This document shows, one piece after another, positions 24,077 to 35,202 of a stretch of 64,000 nt of DNA. Below the pieces are notes generated by a model. That model was not told the origin of the DNA. It worked only from the letters and a program-made list of their open reading frames with translations, and did not search any database. The stretch comes from Malus domestica. Lineage: Eukaryota > Streptophyta > Magnoliopsida > Rosales > Rosaceae. The stretch spans positions 31,259,501-31,323,500 of the forward strand of contig NC_091674.1 of NCBI RefSeq assembly GCF_042453785.1, in the 5' to 3' direction. The position numbers were made by a program, and so were the translations under genes. Positions within the stretch are counted from its first letter, which is position 1. Every line of letters begins with the position of its first letter.

Positions 24077-25076
24077 TAGCGCTGGAAAAAAAAATACCAA
24101 ATTCCCAAAACCGAACCGAAAAAATCACAAACCGAAAATCCCGAAAATTTCGGTACCCAATACCGAACCGATCCCGAAATTTCGGTACGGGAATCGGTCT
24201 CAAGTTTTCGGGATTTCAGTAATCCCAAACCGAAACAAAAAATATATATATTATTTAATTTTTAAATATATATTTAGAATTTTAATAGCCGTCGAATTCG
24301 GTGAGATTTAATCTCAACCGTTGAATCTTATCAAATCCACTGAAGAACAGAAACTAACTACTCACTCTATCACTCAGCGTTTACAAAGGGAAGGTTGTCC
24401 TCGTTGTCAATGTTGCTTCCAAATGATTCTTCTTCTTCTTCCCTTTTTCCTTTTTTTTTCTTTTGTTTTTATTTTCTGGTTTAATTTCAATTGATAAATT
24501 CTTGTATTTTTTTTTCTTCTGTGGGTTTACTGATATGAATTATATACCCAATAGATTGAGCTTTACAGCAATTACAAGGAGAAAGGTTAATTTTTCCCTC
24601 TTTTTAATTACTTTTTTCACTGTTGCAGCTCTATATGTATGAACTTGTTATTTACTAAATGTTATGATTCCATTGCTAATTTCCAACTTTGGTGCGAAAT
24701 CTGTGTATCGAAATTGTTGGGATAATCATTTTAGAATTGAGTTTTGGGATGAAGCTTTAATCTGTTTTTTAAACCAAATCCAAATGTTATATTTTGTTTG
24801 TGTTTCTAGTTTCAAGTCCTTGTAGAAATCTTTGCATTGAAATTGTTCGTGTGGATATAAAAGGTTAAATTTTAGCCCAAAAGCATATATGTCAAATTTT
24901 AGTCCAAAAGCCTAAAACCATTTCGGAATTCCCGATTTATCCCGAAATCCTGAAACTATTTTGAGATTCCCAAAAATTTGGTTTGGGGTCGATATTGAAA
25001 TTGGGATTCCCGAAAATTTCGATTTGGGAATCGGGACAAGAGTTTCGATATGAGATCTCATACCGAACCACCCCTA
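24077..25076. mobile_element. Non-autonomous hAT element, 1000 bp
   Basis: The ends TAGCGCTGG and CCACCCCTA are inverted repeats with two mismatches (reference form TAGGGGTGG). They are flanked by a perfect 8-bp duplication, TACTCGAT, at 24069-24076 and 25077-25084. Both subterminal regions are packed with ACCGAA/TTCGG and CCCGAAAT words, typical binding-site clusters of hAT transposases. The middle is AT-rich and encodes no transposase. The fully preserved duplication suggests a moderately recent insertion. Confidence 0.9.
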
Positions 25077-25314
25077 TACTCGATCCAATGGCCACTGCGC
25101 GGACCCCAAACAATATATTTTGGGATTTTCAAGGATCAAATCCAATAATCAGTTTCATGATCTTCCTAATTTTGATTTACTTCCCTTGTTTGTAGTAGTA
25201 GATCACTTTCATTAACTGCTCAACCATTTAGTTTACATTTTCACTTTAAATGATCGTAACAACAGATAAATCTTCATATTCATGGCTTTTGAATTGTGAT
25301 CATTGCGTGCATGT

Positions 25315-25440
25315 GGTCCAACATCATAGTGGATAGGGTATTGCATTTCCACTCATGAGGTTCGAAACTTCTCATCCTTTAAATTATTGTAATAGTTTCA
25401 AATCCTCTCATTCTTCTTCGTAATAATATATAAAAAAACG
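25315..25440 (+). mobile_element. Probable SINE
   Basis: Contains AGTGGATAGGGTATTGC (A-box-like) and GAGGTTCGAAACTTC (B-box-like) at suitable spacing, then a body ending in an A-rich tail near 25430. No target duplication was verified. Confidence 0.45.
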
Positions 25441-26348
25441 TCATCATCCCGCACCTTGCCACCCTAAATTCAGTTCTTCATGTTTTCCTTTAGCTGCAAG
25501 CCATATTGTTTGTTTTTTTTAATAAAGCTGGGGTACTGTACTGGTCTGTTTTGAAGAATAAAAATCAATAAAAACAAATTAACAAACAAATAAACAAACA
25601 ATTAAATACCATCAATCGGGGAAAGATAAAGCCGGAAGAGTTTAGAAAAAGAAAATAACAAAATCAGAGGCTTGTGAAATATAAGGTATGTAAGCACCTT
25701 ACAAAGTCGAACTAAAACAAAGTCATTCCGCCGTAAATCATCCTTAAAAATTGTCCAATATTTGACCGGACATTGACCAAGCGATCGATTTGGAAGGAAA
25801 CTAGTACAAAACAAAAGGTTTATAGTAAGTGAGCACCACGTTGTTTCAAACTAAGATATTTACAAATTACTTCTATAACACCTCGTTAACCACCGATGAG
25901 TTATAATGAATTATGATTCAAACGTAAAATCTCTTTCAAACACAATGTAGATTGAATATTGTTAAACCAACAGATCACATAAGTGCAATCAGTTGTAACG
26001 TTTTATAGATAACTTTTATTTATTTTTGCTTTATTAATGATCCGCCTTTTAATGCGAATCATCAAAAATATTTTTAAGAGCGTCTTCAAAAGAATAATGC
26101 TATGAGGATCAAATTTATAAATTAAATTTGTGCATCTCATGATGTGTCACTATTAGAAAATAAACATGTTAATTGACATTTGATTAATAATTCGATCATC
26201 AACACATTATTTAGTTCACACAATTTAATTTAAAATTTTGATCTACTTAACATTATCCTAAAAAATAATGCTCACGTTACAATATATTTTTTTAAATCGT
26301 TCCGACAACATATACATAGTTCATTTTTTCTTTCAAGTGAAACATTAT
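25441..26348. other. Intergenic, no gene seen
   Basis: AT-rich DNA that forms the left flank of the gypsy element; its last five bases, ATTAT (26344-26348), are one copy of that element's target duplication. Confidence 0.5.
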
Positions 26349-27043
26349 TGTGGAGCCAAAAATATTCACAAGGCGACACGTGGATTTTTGACAAAAGAAG
26401 ACAAAACTACCATTGGGGCATACCGGGATTCCCACGCGCAAGCAGCATGCAATTATCCTTCAACCAAGTCAAAAGTGCCCAAAATAGGTATCAACTTAAA
26501 ACCTAATTTATTCATATATTTCCTATTTCATTATTTAGCTAATCAATTAGCTAAATATTATACCTATTCCATAATTCCTAAAACATTCCTTCTAAAATAA
26601 TGATAATTAGCTAATTATTCCCTTAATTAGCATTTAGACCATTCACTTTACCCTAACTCCCACAAAAAGGCCGGCCATCTTTCATCCTTCTACCTTTTTT
26701 CCTTTATATGACAAATAATTAGCCAAGTTAATTAGGGAGTTATTGGCTAATTATTTTTTAACTCCTAATTAAACCCAAAAAACCCTAGCCACCTCCTATG
26801 CCTATAAATATACTCCCATTCTCACCAAAAAGAAGAGAAAGAATTCCAACACTTTAGCAAAAATCCCAAAATTCTCTAAACACTCTTTCTCTCTAAATTC
26901 TAACTTTGGCATCGGAGGTTCTTCGGCCAAAGCCCCCCCCATTCATCGTGGGCGCGTGAGGCTCTTGGCCTTAACCTAAGGTGTTAATTGTTTTGTAGGT
27001 GCAAAATCGTCCAAGATCGAGGAGGAGAAAATTTGCATCCACA
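26349..27043 (+). repeat. 5' LTR of the gypsy element
   Basis: 695 bp, starts TGTGGAGCC and ends ATCCACA. It has a TATA box, TATAAATA, at 26803-26810 followed by a short pyrimidine/A-rich leader. By eye it differs from the 3' LTR at about ten single bases and by a 9-bp segment near 26862-26870 that the 3' copy lacks. Confidence 0.93.
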
Positions 27044-27045
27044 AA

Positions 27046-27064
27046 TTGGTGCTTTCATTGAGAG
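27046..27064 (+). other. Primer binding site region
   Basis: TTGGTGCTTTCATTGAGAG lies two bases after the 5' LTR, where the tRNA primer anneals. I cannot name the tRNA with confidence; it is not the initiator-Met type. Confidence 0.6.
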
Positions 27065-27208
27065 TTGAAATCCATACTCGTAGAAGACTCTCGCACAAAA
27101 AGGTTTTTTCTTTATTTTTTTAGTCCATTTGAATATTTTTCATACGTTCTTATTATTAGAATTTTTTACCTGCAAAGGTTCTTTGATAAAACATATAAGC
27201 AAAATATA

Positions 27209-28525
27209 ATGGCTAGAAATTTAGAAAATTCCACAAGTGAAAATTCTAATGTTCAAGAAATGGGATTATGGAGATCCGTGAGGCTAAATGCGACAATAAG
27301 TGGAGCAGCACCACCACCACGAGTTTCCACCATGGGAACCACCACAGTGGCTACCTCGGTAGCCACCCGTGGCGAGGTCCATGGTGCCTTCACCACGGCT
27401 CAAGCCGTGCCATCTAAGGTTCACGGCACCAAGGCCACGACCCAAGTCGTGCCATCCAAGTTTGCACGGGCCTGGGCCCAAGCCTCGCATTCGCTTGCAT
27501 CACATACTAAGCAGCCTGCTCCCGCCAAGCAACCTGCTCTCGCGGCCCAGCCTGCTCCTGCCAAGCAGCATGCTCTCGTGACCCAGCCTGCTCCCAACGA
27601 GTAGCCCACTCTCGTGGTCCAGCCTGCTCTTGCCAAGCAGCCTGCTCTCGTGACCCAGCCTGCTCCTAACGAACAGCCCACTCTCGTGGTCCAGCCTACT
27701 TCCGTCGAGCAGCCCACTCCCGTGGCCCAGCCTGCTTCAGTCGAGCAGCCTGCTCTCGTGACCTAGCCTGCTCTCAACGAGCAGCCCACTCCCGTGGTCA
27801 AGCCTGCTCTCGTCAAGCCGCCCACTCTCACGGCCCAACCTGCTCCCGACGAGCAGCCCACTCCAGTGGCCCAGCCAGCTCCAGTCGAGCAGCCCACTCT
27901 CACGGCCCAGCCTGTTCTTGTGGCTTTCCAAGCAACCCAAGTCGGCCCAAGACTATCTCAACTATCTGGACCTACCATCGAGCCGGGGGCATTCTCACCA
28001 CATTTTTTCGCGGATTTGGCATTTCCCAACTCAAATCTCGCGCCCGGAGTCAACCACCCTTCCACTGCCCAAGGAGGCGCATTCCTTCCAAGCTTTTCCA
28101 ATCCAAATGGCGAACAACACTTGTCTCGACAAGTCATAGAGTTGACGAGCGCCCTTGCACAACAGACAACCTTGGTGAATCAACTTTTACAACGCATCAG
28201 GATCCAACGTGCCCCGGATGAGGTATCCCAAAGTAGGACAAAGGCAGACAGACCTTTCCAGCAGCGTCCCGGCAAGCAGCCACGAGCCGAACGTTTGGGC
28301 AATGTACATTCCCGTCTTAGCGCGCGGAGGAGCATGCACTCTCGACTAGGCCCACGGATGAGCATACATTCACGGTTGGGGTCATACTCTGATAGTCAAC
28401 ATAAGCAACCTTCCGGACAAAATATCCATTCACGGCTAAGCCCACAAGGAGCATCCTCCACCTCACATCAGAGTAGGCAGCACGACGGACGGAAAGAAGC
28501 AGTCACTCAATCCCGCTCAAGTTGA
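27209..28525 (+). pseudogene. Gag leader region with tandem repeats
   Basis: The frame opens with MARNLENSTSENSNVQEMG and runs to a TAG at 27602-27604; further stops lie inside the repeat, and a long frame resumes at 27794-28525. From 27500 to 27930 about a dozen degenerate ~36-bp units encode QPAP-(A/N)-(K/E)-QP-type peptides. At 28300-28460 a second repeat encodes HSRL four times (HSRLSARRS, HSRLGPRMS, HSRLGSYSD, HSRLSPQGA). Low-complexity leaders of this sort occur in plant Tat-type gag proteins. No enzymatic domain is present. Confidence 0.65.
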
Positions 28526-28765
28526 ACCAGCAGTCTGCGAAGAACTCGCTCGCCTGGTAAGAACGCACCACATGCACTGCATCCGCGGCATAGACGAGCC
28601 AAACACATGGAAGAGCAGCCTAGACCAGCAAGTCATGGCTGGGGGCAGCCGAGAGCTCCACTACCCCCAACAAAGGCAAATTCAGGAAGAAGTAAAGAGA
28701 CTATTGACCAAGCAATTGCATGATTTCCAACCCAACGAGGTCACGACAAGGCACTACGACGGAAC

Positions 28766-29365
28766 ATGACCAACATAAGCAGGTCACCTTTCACGAACGA
28801 GATCGAGCAGGCAGAGCCTCCACGTGAGTTCAACATGCCACATTTCACATATTTCAAAGGGGATGAAGACCCGGAGAGACACTTAAAGCGCTACCAAAGC
28901 GCAATGATCCTTTATCGAAACAACGATGATCTCATGTGCAAGATATTCGCCACCACTCTACAAGGCGAGGCGCAAGATTGGTTCTACACCCTGCCACCAC
29001 AATCCATTCGGAATTTCTACGAACTTTCTTTGGTTTTCACCAAAGAATATTCATCTTATCGCTCCATCAAAAAGAAGTTTGACCATTTGTTCGACGTCAA
29101 GAAGAACCCAAAGGAGTCGCTTCGCGACTATGTGAGGAGGTGCAAAGTAGAGAAGGCAAAAATAGTCGAATGCAACGACTCAATAGCTAGAGCAGCCTTC
29201 CAAAAAGGACTTCCAGCAGACCACCCATTATTCGGAAAATTGATCATGAAAGAAGATCTAACTCTGGCAGACTCTTTTCCTTTGGCAGAGAAGCATGCAC
29301 TTTGGGATGAGGCTCGCCAATGCATATTCAAGGACTTGAAGAAGTACCCGACATCACCTCCCTAG
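28766..29365 (+). CDS. Retrotransposon Gag (capsid) domain
   Basis: A 199-codon open frame matches the Retrotrans_gag family. It contains PREFNMPHFTYFKGDEDPER, the central TTLQGEAQDWFYTLPPQSI block, and FDHLFDVKKNPKESLRDYV with RAAFQKGLP. Gag forms the virus-like particle that packages the element's RNA in the cytoplasm. The nucleocapsid zinc knuckle that would normally follow is absent, so the C-terminus is probably lost with the protease/RT deletion. The start could lie further upstream; the first Met is used here. It is part of a defective element. Confidence 0.85.
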   Translation: MTNISRSPFTNEIEQAEPPREFNMPHFTYFKGDEDPERHLKRYQSAMILYRNNDDLMCKIFATTLQGEAQDWFYTLPPQSIRNFYELSLVFTKEYSSYRSIKKKFDHLFDVKKNPKESLRDYVRRCKVEKAKIVECNDSIARAAFQKGLPADHPLFGKLIMKEDLTLADSFPLAEKHALWDEARQCIFKDLKKYPTSPP

Positions 29366-29539
29366 AAGCAGCGGAGGACTTATTCGCATGTTTGACGGTA
29401 TCTAAAGTAGCAATAAGCTCTACCATCATGCGAGAAGAGATGGGGGCCCGACTACCTATATTCTACAGTTTAAAAGCTCTCATCGATGCTATTAAAAATT
29501 CAAAAGCTAACTTTGGCGATAATTGTTGTAACCCAAAAT

Positions 29540-30852
29540 CTTAAGTTTTACCTTCAAACGCAAGCAATCATCATCATGACGTACTATTCCGCCGAATCCA
29601 AACATGTGACGATAAAGGCGTAGACCCTGGCAGATGCAAAGTTTTCTAACGAACGTAATAACTCGGCCCAACGACGCCTCAAAGGTAGCCGAGCACACTT
29701 TAGCCACACCTGCTCCCTCAATGGAGATTTCTAGCGTTTGCATGTCGACGGCGCATCCAACTACGAAGGCTCGTGAGCAGCCGTGTTTCTTGCCACCCCA
29801 GACGTTTCAATGCTCAAGCAGGCGATCACTCTAAACTTCAAAGCATCTAACAACGAAGCAGAGTACGAAGCCCCACTAGCAGGCATTCGAATGACAAAAG
29901 ACTTGGTGGTGAAAAAGCTTTCCATTCATTCCAAGTCCTGGCTAATCACCAGCCAGACTACCAGGGGCAAAGGCATGATGATCGTGGCAACCGATTACTT
30001 CACCAAATAAGTAGAAGCAGATCCCATGACGATCATGGTTCAGACGGACATAGAGCGCTTCATATGAAGGAGTATCATTTGCCGATTTGGCATCCCTTAA
30101 TCCATCATCACCGACAACGGCCCACAATTTGTGGGCAAAGATTTGGCGAAGTTCTTCAAAAAATATGGCATCAAGCAGCACATGTCTACGCCAAGATATC
30201 CTCAAGGCAATAGGCGGGCCAAAGCATCCGCTAAGATGATCCTCGACTGCCACAAGAAATCCCCCACCAATAAGAAAAGAAAATGGCCAGACGAACTCCA
30301 ATGATGTCTATGGGCATATCGCACAACCAAAAGACGAGCAACCGAAAGGAGATGGCCACAAGCTTAGATCTGGCAGAAGAGAGGCGCGAACAGACTATCA
30401 CTCGCATTGCAGCCTACCAGCATCAGCTCCTCTCCAGCTACAACAAAAGGGCCAAGATCCGGCAGTTCCAGCCCGGAGATCTGGTCATAAGAAAAACCTT
30501 TATCACTGCCAGCATAAGAGACTCCAAAAATATGGATCATATCTGGGAAAGTCCGTACAAGATCAGCAGAGTAGGTGGCAAGAACAATTACACCCTCGCC
30601 CCCATAAAACGACAAAAAGATCGAAAAACAGTAGAACGCCTACAATCTGAGAAAGTACCATGTGTGACCTCTCGCTACATCAAAGCCCGAAGACTCAAGC
30701 AGCTCGACGGGCACTACCTCACCAGCCGAAGATTATCTAGTTGTTATGCAGTTCTTACCTTACATCTAAGTTCTCGTTCGTTTAACTCATTTTTCAATGA
30801 GGAATTCAGAAGTAATCACGACTTGGCTTGGCTGCATGCTTACAACAATTGA
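29540..30852 (+). pseudogene. Pol remnant: RNase H, integrase core, integrase C-terminus
   Basis: One frame carries HVDGASNYEGS, a stop, then NFKASNNEAEYEAPLAGIRM, the RNase H domain typical of plant gypsy elements (29740-29930). The integrase core follows with VATDYFTK, stop, CRFGIP, stop, SIITDNGPQFVGKDLAKFF and STPRYPQGN, showing the second catalytic Asp. The glutamate helix is damaged. From 30361 another segment has YNKRAKIRQFQPGDLVIRK and WESPYKISRVGGKNNY, the integrase C-terminal chromatin-side domain. Reverse transcriptase and protease are absent. At least four in-frame stops make it non-functional. Confidence 0.85.
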
Positions 30853-30899
30853 TCACTCCTGCACTTCAAAAGAAAACTGCGCCTTTCTTAGGGACTTAC

Positions 30900-31859
30900 C
30901 GCAGGAATTGCGCCCCCCGATGGACCAACCATGCTCTCCAGTGCGAGAGGGTAAACTAATTGCTCTCCAACACGAGAGGGTAAACCAATTCCCCGACACC
31001 CACATGGGTCAGCTCTCCAAGAACGGGAGGATAAACTCTACACTCCGAATATCCAAACGTGGATGAGCCGGGCTGCCCTAGTATAACTAGATGCACGATG
31101 GCTTGCGCCGGGATTCCTAGAAGTAGCCGCAATGGTCTTTTTCAAGGCTTAGCTAACTGAAGGATTTTGGGTCTCTTGGCCTAATCCGTAGGGAACCGGG
31201 CCCTAGAGACGGAGAGGGCACATTACGCAGTACATCCGATGGACGGCTGCCCTAGAATCCTAAAGCTGCTACCGAGTGCATTAAGGTAGCCTACAGATTC
31301 CGGAAGACTGCCTACGACTTGCCCTTCGAGAAGTAAAGCCACACTAGACTTATACAACCACACATTCTTGTGAAAGGTTAAACAAGCTAACACGCATATA
31401 CGAAGTTTTATCCACTGCCGACATGCTACGTAGTCGATAAGCTTCACCTCTGCCAAGCGCGGAACAACCTACACCAAGTCCTAAAGTGTTGTGATACTTG
31501 CTACGCAACCTACGAAATTGGAGAAAGTCAAGGTTAACAGCCTAGTGGTTACGTGGACTTGTCTGCTTCTGTAAGTAAAGCATCCGGCTGCCAACCCTAT
31601 GGCTAACAACTTTGCAAAGTTCTACACCAACACATACGGCTGCATAGGCTACGCGGGCTTGTCTGCTTATAAAAAAAGTAGCATGCCTGCCACTGGTCTA
31701 TCAAGTCTAAAGGTTAGGGCATGAACAAAAGAAACGAAGATGAAGAAAAACAAAGGAAAACATGTTTATAAACAACTAGCAAAGGCCGAAGGAGTTCAAG
31801 CAAAACAAGAGTTACAAGGAAAAACAAATAAAATCCTAAAGGCTACCTAGAAGACTATA
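30900..31859 (+). other. Non-coding 3' region of the gypsy element
   Basis: Contains short imperfect repeats (GCGAGAGGGTAAACTAATTG / ACGAGAGGGTAAACCAATTC at about 30940-30990) and no recognisable domain on either strand. Confidence 0.5.
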
Positions 31860-33570
31860 GCAGCTTGGACATCCCACGACTACTCGGTCGCCACACCTTC
31901 AGCAGCCGCAACGCTCTTAACAGCGGTATCATCTGGCGCTTCACCCTCGGCTGCCCCAGCCTGGGCACTAACTTCTCCAACTACTTCACCAATGGAAGCC
32001 TCAAAAGTAAAATCAAGCAAGTCTTCCGGAGAAATAGAGAAGGTCTCGAAACCCCGAGCCCAGCTTTTTCACCTTTCAGCTGCTCATCTTCCTCGAGTAG
32101 ACCAACATGGATGCTCTACAGCTCATCCACTTCCTTCTTCAGACTTTCGTTGATCTTCAGTACACCTTAAAGTTCCAACACTTGGCGTTCAAGCCTATCG
32201 ACGATTCTCTTAAAGTGGATCACTTGATTATAAGCAGCAATCAACTTTTCATCCTTTGCATAAGCAGCAAAACAAAGCTCAGAAACTGCAAACTCAAGAT
32301 CTTGAATCTAAGGTATGTAACATCCAATCTTTTTCTCTGCACTTTCATGTTTAACTTGGATCGCGTCAAGCCTAGTCTTCAAGTCAACGATCTTTTGACG
32401 AGCGATCTCAAGCTGCAAATGAGTGGGGGCAGACATATGAGACCCCTTTAAAGCAACAAGCTCAGAATCTTCCATAGTATTTGCCGTCTCCTTAGCAGCC
32501 TTACTATATCTACATCATAGCAAGCAGAGCAGTCATTCTATAATTGGGTCGTATACTTCACAAACGAGCTTGGGCAAACACCTTTCTGACGCCATCAACA
32601 AACTTGGCACAAGCGTCCATGTTTTCAAGAGATCTGGTTTCAAAAGCACATAGATCTCAGCAGCCCCTCCAGAAGCAAGCTTAGTGGATTTCTCACAGCT
32701 GCCTATGCGAGCAGTCTCCTCATTCCCAGCAGGCGAATCAGTCTTAGCAGCATAATGAATTGGCCTGGGCGCCACTTTAGCAGCAGAGTCCACCTTATCG
32801 CTCTTCACAATAACAAGCATCTCCAAAGATGAACCGGACTTTGCTCCTAACAAACGTCTTGGTACAAAATTCAACACTAGGAGCATGACAGAACCTTTAT
32901 GCCGAACAATCCTATCAGCAATCGTACTAGCCATTCTTGACATGGCAGGCACCACATGCTCAGATCTAGCAGCCTCATTTTTCATCCCCTTGGAAAAAGT
33001 CAAGTCAATCACAAGCCTGGAGGCAGTCAACGAACCCGCGCGAGCGAAAGAAGTCTTTGGTTTTTTCTTAGCCGGTATCTCTTGAGCAGGCAGGGAAGAT
33101 CCATTTTCCCACCTTCACTTGCAGCAGGATCCATAACAGTGATTAGACGAGCCAATGCATCCGCCTTGATCCTATTCACCTCATCTTTTGGGAGCAGTCC
33201 ACGTTTTTCCTGACGAATAGAGCTAAAGTAGCCAACGCCATTCATGGTACCTAGCAAGGGAGTTCAACCCAACATTCCAGTAGCTCATGAGGCCCACAAC
33301 CTCTTCATTTCTCTCAATCACTGGCCTAGCTCGCATCGTGTCCAAAAGCCTAAAAGGACATAAACCATGTGACTCACCTAGTACTGCGCCCCAGCGCCAC
33401 AATTCGCGGCCCCAGCCACACAAGCTGCCCTTGATTCTAGCCAAGTCAAGCAGCTTAAAACAGTGGTCCCTGCCACAATACCTCCTCGGCCCATGCCGAG
33501 CCGACTCTTGGCCCATGCCAGCCGACGTGCCGCACCACCCCGACGGTTGCCCCGCGGTAGCACCATCCAA
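31860..33570 (-). pseudogene. Antisense reading frame (aORF) of the gypsy element
   Basis: Opposite to gag-pol, three overlapping frames join into one protein-like sequence if frameshifts are allowed. First RARPVIERNEEVVGLMSYWN (about 33340-33270), then EKRGLLPKDEVNRIKADALA (33257-33027), then an open frame of 165 codons (33030-32533) with ASRLVIDLTFSKGMKNEAAR and AARPIHYAAKTDSP-like segments. Below 32530 a heptad-rich stretch with stops (LEIARQKIVDLKTRLDAIQ, IQDLEFAVSEL, NESLKKEVDEL) looks like a coiled coil. I do not know its function. Extra antisense frames between integrase and the 3' LTR are described for Tat-lineage elements such as Grande. Frameshifts make this copy inactive. Confidence 0.6.
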
Positions 33571-33925
33571 GAAGAAGACAAGGAAAATTAATTTTTTCTT
33601 ACCTCAATGCGGCACGAAGAAGACGAAGAAAGCAACGAAAGACGGTCCTTTGCACGGGCAAGATGTAGAAGATTGCTAGATGAGGGGGAACAAATATCCT
33701 CTAAGCTATCTCTCTCTTGTAGGGTAGAATAAATCACTCTCCAAAGTTGATTTAATAACCCACTTAAGGTGGACTTAAATAGGCTTTGAGAGAAATTTAT
33801 TTCCCTTTCCTAGAATGATCTAATTTCATATTAAAGAGAGAATCTATATCAAAATAGGAAGCAGTCCTAAGTTTCCTAAAGCAAGAAGATCTCTACACCT
33901 GCTGTCTTTTTCTGCGAGCAGCCCA

Positions 33926-33942
33926 ACAGGTGTGGGGGCATT
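33926..33942 (+). other. Polypurine-tract region
   Basis: The bases AACAGGTGTGGGGGCATT directly before the 3' LTR hold the purine run GTGGGGG, the expected primer site for plus-strand DNA synthesis. Confidence 0.6.
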
Positions 33943-34628
33943 TGTGGAGCCAAAAATATTCACAAGGCGACACGTGGATTTTTGACAAAAGAAGACAAAA
34001 CTACCCTTGGGGCATACCGGGATTCCCACGCGCAAGCAGCAGGCAATTATCCTTCAACCAAGTCAAAAGTGCCCAAAATAGGTATCAACTTAAAACCTAA
34101 TTTATTCATATATTTCCTATTTCATTATTTAGCTAATCAATTAGCTAAATATTATACCTATTCCATAATTCCTAAAACATTCCTTCTAAAATAATGATAA
34201 TTAGCTAATTATTCCCTTAATTAGCATTTAGACCATTCACTTTACCCTAACTCCCACAAAAAGGCCGGCCATCTTTCATCCTTCTACCTTTTTTCCTTTA
34301 TATGACAAATAATTAGCCAAGTTAATTAGGGAGTTATTGGCTAATTATTTTTTAACTCCTAATTAAACCCAAAAAACCCTAGCCACCTCCTATCCCTATA
34401 AATATACTCTCATTCTCACCAAAAAGAAGAGAAAAAATTCCAACACTTTGGCAAAATTCTCTAAACACTCTTTCTCTCTAAATTCTAACTTTGGCATCAG
34501 AGGTTCTTCGGCCAAAACCCCCCCCATTCATCATGGGCGCGTGAGGCTCTTGGCCTTAACCTAAGGTGTTAATTGTTTTGTAGGTGCAAAATCGTTCAAG
34601 ATCGAGGAGGAGAAAATTTGCATCCACA
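33943..34628 (+). repeat. 3' LTR of the gypsy element
   Basis: 686 bp, TGTGGAGCC...ATCCACA, followed by the ATTAT duplication at 34629-34633. Nearly identical to 26349-27043. Confidence 0.93.
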
Positions 34629-34791
34629 ATTATCTGTTTTATTAGAATATAATATAATTGGATTCTACTGGCGCAAGAGTGAAAAATAATCGTTGAAATG
34701 GAAGGTGAGTTTGACTTGGGTTGAGAGGATTGCAGCCCCAAAGTAGAATCACGTTTGACTTTTAGATACACGTGGTAGTCTGTGTCGAGAG

Positions 34792-35003
34792 AGGATGCTC
34801 GCCATATCCTCTTTGTGAGAATCCAGAAGATTCTTCAATCACATCTGTTTATCGTATATCATACGGTCAGTTTTTATTAGGTACTGTTTATATTCAATTT
34901 TAAATAAAAAAAATTACAATAATTTCTAACCGCACGATGTATGATGAACGAATGTGTTTGAAGGATCCAATCCTCACAAAGAATATCAAACGAAAATCCT
35001 CCT
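34792..35003. repeat. Fold-back (hairpin) MITE
   Basis: Arms 34792-34900 and 34905-35003 are inverted copies. GAGGAT, CTTTGTGAGAATCC, TTCAATCACATCTGTTTATC and ATCATACGGT on the left match GAGGAT, CTTTGTGAGGATTGGATCC, TTCAAACACATTCGTTCATC and ATCGTGCGGT on the reverse strand. Essentially no loop. Confidence 0.7.
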
Positions 35004-35202
35004 GAGTGTATGTCAACAAAGAAAAATGCAAAAGAGATTGATTTCTTTAAGAAAAATGTTAGGAGTCATTTTTTTTAGACCACGATTGTTAAATCACACC
35101 ACGTGAAAATAAAGTAGGATTTCATAATCTAAATAATTTGAAATAAAAAATCAACCGTAAATAACTATATAATGTAGTTTATTATAAATCTCATTATAGA
35201 AC

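Larger units (their letters stand above)
26349..34628 (+). mobile_element. Ty3/gypsy LTR retrotransposon (Tat-like), internally deleted
   Basis: An 8280-bp element with two nearly identical LTRs and the duplication ATTAT on both sides (26344-26348 and 34629-34633). Order inside: primer site, repeat-rich gag leader, gag, a remnant of RNase H, integrase core and C-terminus, a long 3' region with an antisense frame, a purine-rich tract, 3' LTR. RNase H before integrase is the Ty3/gypsy order. Protease and the catalytic reverse transcriptase are missing between about 29540 and 29700, and several stops break the rest, so it cannot transpose by itself. The long region between integrase and the 3' LTR, with an antisense frame, resembles the Tat lineage; that assignment is an inference. 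Confidence 0.9.

Noticed and set aside
33340..33380. A mini-intron in the antisense gypsy frame (GTGAGT...TTTTAG)
   Set aside because: About 26 bp is too short for a plant intron; the match to splice sites is probably chance.
33287..33679. A 130-codon plus-strand frame in the gypsy 3' region
   Set aside because: The opposite strand has the more protein-like reading and continues into the antisense frame.
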